In this document: in pieces, positions 17,048 to 23,229 of the stretch | Position numbering within the stretch: position 1 is the first letter of the stretch | Layout of the letters: each line of letters starts with the position of its first letter | From: Sulfuritalea sp. | GTDB lineage: Bacteria; Pseudomonadota; Gammaproteobacteria; Burkholderiales; Rhodocyclaceae | NCBI RefSeq assembly: GCF_017302275.1 | Contig: NZ_JAFLDR010000006.1 | Span: 78,354 to 142,353 of the forward strand | Length of the DNA: 64,000 nt | Direction: 5' to 3' | Program-made: the position numbers and the translations under genes | Notes under the pieces: model-generated | Seen by the model: the letters and a program-made list of their open reading frames with translations, nothing else | Told to the model about the DNA's origin: nothing | The model's database searches: none

Positions 17048-18610
17048 CTACTGCGCTTTCGTGAGATCGATACTCAGTGAGCCTTGCTTTTCTGCGTAAC
17101 TGGCAAGGTAGAACTCAATTGTGTCGCCTTCAATTTGGAGGGAATTCTCCGTCACGAAACGGCGAAGTTTTCCCAATGCCTCGGCCGCCTTGATGTCATC
17201 CAGACTTACGGCAATCACGCATTCGATGGTCATCCTATCGGGCATCTTTCCATTGAATCCGAGAACGTCCTTGTACCAGATATGCCCCGATTCCTCTGCC
17301 CGCAGCATCTTTAGCACAGTCACGCCGTAGATGTAGGCCTGCCTGTAGGCCTGCTCAATTGCCTGCGCCTTTACTCCGGGCCGCTTCAGTTCCCAAATGG
17401 ATAGTCGCGTCCGATTTCCAACGCGACGGCGCGCCATGATGTCGATATTGCCCCTTTTCGCCTCGGGCTTACCTGTGTTTCCAGAGATCGGGACGGGCAA
17501 TTGGAACGGGCAGCCGGCGAGTAGAACTGGCTGTATATTGTTCTTCATGGTGTTATTGAATATCTTGCTTGAACTATCCGCCATCTGCTGGAGAAATATT
17601 GACTCAATGCGATGTTCCTCTGAGCGCCCTCGTGGCTCAGCGCCTAGATTCTTGAAATGCCTTCTGAATTTCTTGGATTCCTCGCCCGTCCAATCGAAGT
17701 GGCCCTCCTGACCAACCCCGAAATATTTCTTATTTTTGTCGGCCGTATTCTTGTCAATATGCAGTTGCGGACTGCCATCGACAAGTAGGTCGGCTACATG
17801 TTGTCCTTGGTAACGCAAAGAGAACGCAATACGCTTTTTCTTGGCTCGCGCCACGGAAAGATAGACCTTGAGCGGTTCCCACTGATGGAACGTCTTTGCC
17901 GCCTTCAGCAAAACCTCTTGGCTGCCAACCAAGTCATTAGCCCACCCGACACCCTTGTACCCCTTCGTCCGAACTTCTTCCCAACGTACTTCAATCTGTT
18001 CAAGTAAGCTCAAAGTCGAAAACTCCTGTTGATGTCGGGTCATAGCGAGATAGATTTTGGCCAACATGTGCGCATCCAGCAATGTGCCGTGATACTGGCG
18101 ACGGGGAATATCCAACTGGTAGTCTGCGCAGAGCGCATTTATATTGTTCTTGAGGCCCGGTCGAATTGCCCTAGCCATTTTGAGCGTATCGACTATGCCG
18201 GCGACGATTGTCTCTAGTGGCGAAAGTTTCAATAGGGCTAGCTCGTGGTTGAGATAGGTGGCATCGAACTCCGCGTTGTGTAGGACCAGTTCGGCACCGC
18301 GGACGAAATCCATAAAGTCAAAGGCGACCTCGGCGAACTTAGGCTTGTCGGCAAGGAATTCGTCGGACAGACCGTGTATGTACTCGGAAGAGCCCACCAA
18401 ACGTTCCGGATTCAGATAGTGATGGAAAGTGCGGCCTGTTCGCTTCCTCCCGATCATCTCGACGCCGCCAATTTCCGTGATGCGATCGTCAGGCTCCAAT
18501 CCGGTTATTTCGAGGTCCAGTACAACTCTGCGCACATCATGTCCTGCTGTCGTCGCGCCGTGCTTTAGGTCATCGGCAGCTTTGGCGGCGACCAAACGTT
18601 TATGGTTCAT
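17048..18610 (-). CDS. DEDDh 3'-5' exonuclease fused to a PD-(D/E)XK-like nuclease domain
   Basis: A 520-aa two-nuclease protein. Residues about 27-190 are a DnaQ-like exonuclease with all five DEDDh residues: D32 and E34 (VLDLEITGLE), D116 (HNAEFDATYLNHEL), H174 and D179 (YHGTLLDAH). Residues about 335-450 look like a PD-(D/E)XK fold: D390 (GNIDIMAR), E407 and K409 (IWELKRPG). The middle is unassigned. ATG 18610 is preferred because ATG 18616 abuts the Shine-Dalgarno GAAGGA. The gene follows the beta-CASP gene by about 80 nt on the same strand and is visibly less GC-rich than its neighbours, suggesting acquisition. Anti-phage or nucleic-acid-degrading roles are inference. Confidence 0.75.
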   Translation of the reverse strand: MNHKRLVAAKAADDLKHGATTAGHDVRRVVLDLEITGLEPDDRITEIGGVEMIGRKRTGRTFHHYLNPERLVGSSEYIHGLSDEFLADKPKFAEVAFDFMDFVRGAELVLHNAEFDATYLNHELALLKLSPLETIVAGIVDTLKMARAIRPGLKNNINALCADYQLDIPRRQYHGTLLDAHMLAKIYLAMTRHQQEFSTLSLLEQIEVRWEEVRTKGYKGVGWANDLVGSQEVLLKAAKTFHQWEPLKVYLSVARAKKKRIAFSLRYQGQHVADLLVDGSPQLHIDKNTADKNKKYFGVGQEGHFDWTGEESKKFRRHFKNLGAEPRGRSEEHRIESIFLQQMADSSSKIFNNTMKNNIQPVLLAGCPFQLPVPISGNTGKPEAKRGNIDIMARRRVGNRTRLSIWELKRPGVKAQAIEQAYRQAYIYGVTVLKMLRAEESGHIWYKDVLGFNGKMPDRMTIECVIAVSLDDIKAAEALGKLRRFVTENSLQIEGDTIEFYLASYAEKQGSLSIDLTKAQ

Positions 18611-18689
18611 CTTCATTCCTTCGACATGTTTTCAACAGTATCTGCTACTTCCAAACGAGAAAGCGTAATCCAAGGGCGTCGAGCATGAT

Positions 18690-19955
18690 TCATATTTCCC
18701 ACCATTCGCCGTCAGCGTGAGCGGTGACGTAAGGATACAGTTCGCTATACCGTTCGGGTACATCGCTATGGATGGGTACAAGCATCTTCGGATTCAGTGC
18801 TGTTACTAGTCGTTTGAGATCACCCGGGCTGGCATGGCCGGACGTGTGCACTTGATGGAATGGCATGCCGTTAGTTTTTCGCCATGCGTCGATTTTGAGA
18901 AGGCGATCTTCCTTCAAGTAACCATCCCATTGCGAATGAATCAGACAGGCACCATCCAGACAGTTCGCTCGTTCAAGGTCCCGCATCCATAGTTCCCGGA
19001 AAATCAGCGCGTAACCTCCCGGATTCTTGGCGATGGTCTTCGGAAAAATGCGGTGGCGAGAGTGTCGTTCCAATGCCTCAAACAAACCGGCCTTCTTGAT
19101 CTGTAGCCGTTGCCGCTGTGGAACACAAAGCGCAATGCGATTCCAATCAGATTGGGGAATGTGGGGATTGCCAGTTGCCGCAAGAATTTCGGCGGTGTAT
19201 AGATCAACTACCAATGTTCGGTGGGTTTTCAGGCATGCACGAAATATTGACACCAGACGGTCGATGTTCTGGGCCGAAGCATGGATAAGAGCGATTCCCG
19301 TGGTTTCCCGGAATATTTCAGCCAACTCATCTTCAATCGCATCCTCTGGCTTTGGGGCAACGTTGCATGCTCGCCCCAAGGTGGTTCCTTCGAGAAGAAG
19401 AACATCTAGGGATGCAGGTGGGGTCGCCATCAGTCGATCGACCAGTTCGCGCTTGCGTCCATGCACCCGTATGTCGCCGCTGTAGAAAAGTCGCTTCCCA
19501 TCAGCTTCGATGAGCAAGGCATAGGAATCATATGCAGAGTGATCCACCAAATAGAGGGTAATCCGAAACGACCCAAGGCTTACTGTCTTCCGATCCACAA
19601 GACTTGGCCCATCGAGATTGAGTGACGGCTGTCGCATGAAGGGCGCGGCAGCCCGAAGAATGCGGCGAGCAGCATCCCCCATCAGTACGGGAGTTGTCGG
19701 CATCCAGGGCAGCAGGCCGTAATGATCTTGGTGTGGGTGTGAAATAACGATGCCACGCAACGAACTTCCGTCGACTATGGGCGGAATTGGCGGAGATTCT
19801 GAGTCGCTTGTCAGCGGCATTCCAGCGTCAATTAGGATGGACTCGCCGCCAGCCTCGACCTGAACACAGGAGCCGCCGATTTCCTTGGCGCCACGATGAA
19901 TGCAGATTTTCATAAGCGGCATACTGCCATGCTCGAGGCTCACCACGTGAGCCAT
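18690..19955 (-). CDS. MBL-fold/beta-CASP hydrolase, RNase J-like
   Basis: A 421-aa metallo-beta-lactamase-fold protein. The metal motif HxHxDH is at H73, H75, D77, H78 (SHPHQDHYG), with H139 (LVDHSAYD) and D161 (FYSGDIRVHG) as further ligands. C-terminal VHTSGHASPGDL and MLVPIHSD match the beta-CASP motifs B and C of RNase J/CPSF-type nucleases. It is shorter than RNase J and lacks an evident C-terminal domain. The start is uncertain: 19955, 19922 and 19913 are in frame and none has a good Shine-Dalgarno; KICIHRGAKEIGG after the last ATG begins the conserved fold. It is upstream in a probable two-gene operon with the fused nuclease and shares its lower GC content. RNA or DNA substrate is unknown. 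Confidence 0.78.
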   Translation of the reverse strand: MAHVVSLEHGSMPLMKICIHRGAKEIGGSCVQVEAGGESILIDAGMPLTSDSESPPIPPIVDGSSLRGIVISHPHQDHYGLLPWMPTTPVLMGDAARRILRAAAPFMRQPSLNLDGPSLVDRKTVSLGSFRITLYLVDHSAYDSYALLIEADGKRLFYSGDIRVHGRKRELVDRLMATPPASLDVLLLEGTTLGRACNVAPKPEDAIEDELAEIFRETTGIALIHASAQNIDRLVSIFRACLKTHRTLVVDLYTAEILAATGNPHIPQSDWNRIALCVPQRQRLQIKKAGLFEALERHSRHRIFPKTIAKNPGGYALIFRELWMRDLERANCLDGACLIHSQWDGYLKEDRLLKIDAWRKTNGMPFHQVHTSGHASPGDLKRLVTALNPKMLVPIHSDVPERYSELYPYVTAHADGEWWEI

Positions 19956-20052
19956 CTTGGACGGGAGTACGCGATGAAGGTCCGCTATCTATTTCCTGCA
20001 CCGGCAGCAAAGGGCACTCACGAGCCCTTGATGCTTGTCGGCAGGCGTCAAT

Positions 20053-20076
20053 CGCCGTATCACCAGCGCCGACTTT
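20053..20076 (-). repeat. Dispersed GC-rich repeat, short form (copy F), right edge of nuclease island
   Basis: Plus strand CGCCGTATCACCAGCGCC then GACTTT; on the minus strand it matches copy E with two differences near the centre. It is in the 158-nt gap between the MBL gene and the spermidine-synthase-like gene, in inverted orientation to copy E. Confidence 0.8.
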
Positions 20077-20113
20077 CTCGTGCATCGACTTCCGGACCTG
20101 TTTCCTGCGTTGC

Positions 20114-21454
20114 TTACGGCGAGCGCGCGCTGTCAACGTCCGCCAGGTTCCGCTCGTCGACGTAGATCCCCGTCGCGTCGCCACCCTCGTTGGCAATGCA
20201 GGTGACGATCACGTTGCTGCGCGGCGCGGACTTGCGCAGCACTTCGACCGCGCAGCGGCCGTAGGCGCTTTCGATGGTCGCCAGCAAGTTGCGCGCGTAG
20301 GGGCTGGCGAGCTGGCCGTCGAGGATCAGGTTGGCCAGCATTGCACCGCCCGGCTTCAGCGCGTGCCGCGTGTCCAGCCAGAACTCGCGCGTTACCAGGT
20401 GGCCCGGGATCGAGGTGCGCGAGCTATAGACGTCGACCACCACGGCGTCATAACGCTTCTTCGTGTCGACCACGAAGCGCCGCGCGTCGGCGGCGATGAA
20501 TTCGCCGCGGATCGGTTCGCGCAGGAAGTCGCGCTCGGCGATGGCGCGGATCGCCGGGTCGATATCGACATAGGTGTAGCGATTCAGCGCTTCGCCCTGC
20601 GACAGGGTGAAGCCGCCGGCGCCGAGTACCAGGACGTCGCGCCCGACGAAGCCGAGGTCGTCGAGCAGGATGCGCCGCATGTGCTGCACATAGCGCGCAT
20701 GGTTCGGCGGCTGGCTGTCGTCGATCACCGAGGCGTGCTGGTTGTTGACCACGAAGGCGCGGGGAGCCACCATGCCGCCACGGGTCACCGACTGCACTTC
20801 ATAGTCGGCGTAGGCCGTGTCGGCGCGCTGCCGGTCGCCGAGGTTGGCGCCTAGGCTGAGCGCCGCAATGGCCGCCAACAGCGTCGCCGCGAAGGGTCGC
20901 GGGCGCTGCACCAGCGCGGCACCGGCGACCAGCATCAGGGCGCCGAGCAGCACTGCGGCCCAGACGCCGAACATCTGCATCACGACCAGCGACAGCGTGA
21001 CGGAACCGAGGAAGGAACCGAGCGTCGACCAGTAGAGTGCGCGTCCCGCCGCTTCGCCGCTGCGCTGCGCCAGCGTCAGGTTGGTCAGGATGGGCACGGT
21101 CTGCCCCAGCAGCCAGGCCAGCGGGCAAAGGATGCCGCCGATGAAGATCAGGTAGGCCAGCCCGGCCTGCGTTCCGGAGAAGATCGCATTGACGCTGCCG
21201 CCGGCCAGGCCCGCGCCCATCAAGGCCGCGGAGATCATGAAATTGCGCGCCACCACCTTGCGGTAGTCCACCGCGACGCGGCTGCCGGAGTAATAGCCTA
21301 GCGCCAGCGCCAGCAGGAACAGGCCGATGGTCGGCGCGGTGACCACGATGGAACTGCCGACATGGGGAATCAGTCGGCGCAGGGCGATTATTTCCGCGCC
21401 GAGCGAGCAGTAACCTTCGATGAAGACGATAGCAAACAGCAGGCGAGGCGGCAT
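20114..21454 (-). CDS. Fused MFS/spermidine synthase-like membrane protein
   Basis: A 446-aa protein with about seven N-terminal membrane helices (for example APTIGLFLLALALGYYSG), followed by a Rossmann-fold spermidine-synthase-like domain from about residue 230. The methyltransferase-type nucleotide loop is VLVLGAGGFTLSQG, then the acidic YVDIDPAIRAIAER and DARRFVVDTKKRYDAVVVDVYSS-type catalytic region. Such fusions occur in many proteobacteria; polyamine synthesis has not been established for most. No SpeD or other polyamine gene is nearby. The start ATG at 21454 is plausible but has only a weak Shine-Dalgarno. Confidence 0.85.
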   Translation of the reverse strand: MPPRLLFAIVFIEGYCSLGAEIIALRRLIPHVGSSIVVTAPTIGLFLLALALGYYSGSRVAVDYRKVVARNFMISAALMGAGLAGGSVNAIFSGTQAGLAYLIFIGGILCPLAWLLGQTVPILTNLTLAQRSGEAAGRALYWSTLGSFLGSVTLSLVVMQMFGVWAAVLLGALMLVAGAALVQRPRPFAATLLAAIAALSLGANLGDRQRADTAYADYEVQSVTRGGMVAPRAFVVNNQHASVIDDSQPPNHARYVQHMRRILLDDLGFVGRDVLVLGAGGFTLSQGEALNRYTYVDIDPAIRAIAERDFLREPIRGEFIAADARRFVVDTKKRYDAVVVDVYSSRTSIPGHLVTREFWLDTRHALKPGGAMLANLILDGQLASPYARNLLATIESAYGRCAVEVLRKSAPRSNVIVTCIANEGGDATGIYVDERNLADVDSARSP

Positions 21455-21495
21455 GGCGAAGGTGCCGTGGGCAGGGATGGCGACTTTAACCGAAG

Positions 21496-21541
21496 AGTCG
21501 GCGCCCCACAGGGACTTCCTTCGGGCGCTGGCGATACGGCG
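21496..21541 (+). repeat. Dispersed GC-rich repeat, long form (copy B)
   Basis: Reads AGTCGGCGCCCCACAGGG, ACTTCCTTCGGGCG, then CTGGCGATACGGCG. Removing the middle 24 nt would give exactly the short form, and the junction lies within short GGCG direct repeats. Confidence 0.82.
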
Positions 21542-21610
21542 TCACGGGGGGCAGGGCAATTGCATGAATGCCGTTGAGCTTGCAACCGGCAGCCAATGAC
21601 CCATTCCATC

Positions 21611-21674
21611 ATTCCGGCGAACGCCGGAATCCAAACTTTCGGCGTAAAACTGGATCCCGGGTCAAGCCCGGGAT
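21611..21674. repeat. Two-hairpin palindromic intergenic element
   Basis: ATTCCGGCG (21611-21619) pairs with CGCCGGAAT (21622-21630). ATCCCGGG (21654-21661) pairs with CCCGGGAT (21667-21674). This combination resembles a palindromic intergenic sequence that I recall from many proteobacterial genomes; no family name is assigned. Confidence 0.6.
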
Positions 21675-21880
21675 GACGCTCAACACGAAAATTGAAGAGT
21701 GTTGTACTTCACAAGCTAGACGTTCGCGTTCATGCGATCGCCCTGTGGGGGGTAAGGGATCGCGCGGAAATTTACAGGCTGCCGGGTGCCGCGTACCATG
21801 CGCCCTCCGATTCCATCGAGGTTCCGACCGTGTCGATACGAGGCAGGCAGTCTGGCGGAGGTCTGGCGTGCGCCCTCCGC

Positions 21881-21984
21881 CGGGCCGCCCCAAGGAGGGC
21901 GCAGACAATTCCCGGAGCCGCACCGCGGCGAACCGCAGTCACCCCCTCGCTTGGCGAGGGGGCTGGGGGGAGGGTAGTCCAGTG
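21881..21984 (+). repeat. Repeat carrying hairpin, Shine-Dalgarno and GTG start (copy 1)
   Basis: About 104 nt closely matching 63694-63796. Common parts are CGGGCCG, GGAGCCGCA, GCGGCGAA, then the hairpin CCCCTCGC-TTG-GCGAGGGG, the purine-rich GGGGGGAGGGTAG and finally CAGTGAGC. The GTG at 21982-21984 is the likely start of the methyltransferase gene. Confidence 0.8.
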
Positions 21985-23124
21985 AGCGTCGATGCGCCGT
22001 CGATCACCTGGGGCGAGGACGGCATGACGCATTCGCTGCGCTGGCAGTCGGAGGCCGGCGTGACGTCACCTCGGCGCATCGTGGTGGCCGACGATCGCAT
22101 GACGGCGGATGCGGCTTGGCGGCTTGCCTGCGAGGGCACGGCCCTGCTCTGGCGCGGCGACTTCCAGAACGCGCGCCAGTTGCTGCAGGCCATGGCCCGG
22201 CGCATCGAACGCAAGCCGCCCAAACAGGCTGCGGCAAACTCGGCTTCCGCGAGCTTCCATCAGTACCGGCTCGCCCAGGCGCAGCGCGCACGCACGCTGG
22301 GCATGCTGCTGTTGCCCTTCGACGACGGCTACCGGATTCCTCTGCGACGCGCGCCCGATGTGAACGATGCCTGTGTCGAAGCCTACGGTCCCGCCAGCGG
22401 GCCGTTTGCGGCATCGCTGCGCGAACTGCTGGGCGTCATCGGCGCCCACGAATGGCGCAAGAAAGGCGTACCGATAGGCGCGCTCGGCGCGCGGATGCAC
22501 CCGCACTATGGCGTGTTCTCCCCGGTGCGCGGCGAATACGTGGCACTGGTGGCGCAGGCGCCACTGCCGCCGAACTGCGAGCGCGCCTTCGACATCGGTA
22601 CCGGTACCGGCGTGCTGGCGGCCGTTCTGGCGCGGCGCGGCGTGGCACGGGTGGTGGCGACCGACAATGATGCCCGGGCCATCGCTTGCGCTGCGGACAA
22701 CATCCGGCGGCTTGGCCTGTCCGGACAGGTGGAAGTCGTCGCGGCCGACCTGTTCCCGCCGGAGCAGGCGCAAGTCGTGGTCTGCAATCCGCCATGGCTT
22801 CCCGGACGGGCGGGGACCACGCTCGAACGCGCCGTGTATGACCCGGACAGCCGCATGATGCAAGGATTCCTGGCGGGTCTGGCGGCTCGCCTCGCCCCCG
22901 GGGGCGAAGGCTGGCTGATCCTCTCCGACCTCGCCGAGCACCTCGGTTTGCGTTCCCGCGACGATTTGCTGGCGGCCTTCGCCAAGGCCGGACTGGCGGT
23001 GGTCGGGCGTCTCGACGCCGCACCGATCCACAGCCGCGCAAGCGATCGCAGCGACCCCTTGCATGCCGCCCGGGCACGCGAAATCACCTCCCTCTGGCGC
23101 TTGCGCCCGATCTCCACCGCGTAG
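21982..23124 (+). CDS. Class I SAM-dependent methyltransferase (HemK/RsmC-like)
   Basis: A 380-aa protein. The N-terminal half has an uncharacterised region with LACEGTALLWRGDFQNARQLL. The C-terminal half is a class I methyltransferase: motif I FDIGTGTGVLAAVLARRG at about residue 203, an acidic TDNDARAIACAADNIRRLGL, and the N6/N5-type catalytic motif NPPWLPG. That motif suggests methylation of an amino nitrogen in protein, RNA or DNA, but the substrate is unknown. I place the start at GTG 21982, supplied by a repeat with the Shine-Dalgarno GGGGGGAGG; the frame is open further upstream but is made of repeat sequence. It stands alone. Confidence 0.8.
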   Translation: MSVDAPSITWGEDGMTHSLRWQSEAGVTSPRRIVVADDRMTADAAWRLACEGTALLWRGDFQNARQLLQAMARRIERKPPKQAAANSASASFHQYRLAQAQRARTLGMLLLPFDDGYRIPLRRAPDVNDACVEAYGPASGPFAASLRELLGVIGAHEWRKKGVPIGALGARMHPHYGVFSPVRGEYVALVAQAPLPPNCERAFDIGTGTGVLAAVLARRGVARVVATDNDARAIACAADNIRRLGLSGQVEVVAADLFPPEQAQVVVCNPPWLPGRAGTTLERAVYDPDSRMMQGFLAGLAARLAPGGEGWLILSDLAEHLGLRSRDDLLAAFAKAGLAVVGRLDAAPIHSRASDRSDPLHAARAREITSLWRLRPISTA

Positions 23125-23229
23125 CGAGGTCCTCAGTATTTGCCGCAGAAGCGAGACATCGCTCTAATATTTGTGCAACGCAGCAATATAATAATCTGCA
23201 AGTTGTCCGAATTCCGTTGAAAGCAAGCC

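Larger units (their letters stand above)
21455..21981. other. 527-nt repeat-dense gap without a gene
   Basis: Between the divergent spermidine-synthase-like gene and the methyltransferase. It holds repeat copy B (21496-21541), a two-hairpin palindromic element (21611-21674) and the start-codon-carrying repeat (21881-21984). The frame open from 21568 on the plus strand reads through these repeats and is not convincing as coding before GTG 21982. No other gene is supported here. Confidence 0.7.

Noticed and set aside
21568-21981. Methyltransferase starting at 21568
   Set aside because: The first ~138 codons are made of three intergenic repeat types; GTG 21982 has a good Shine-Dalgarno.
23171-23192. 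Promoter for the AckA-PduL fusion (TTGTGC and TATAAT)
   Set aside because: The two boxes are only 10 bp apart, too close for a standard sigma-70 promoter.
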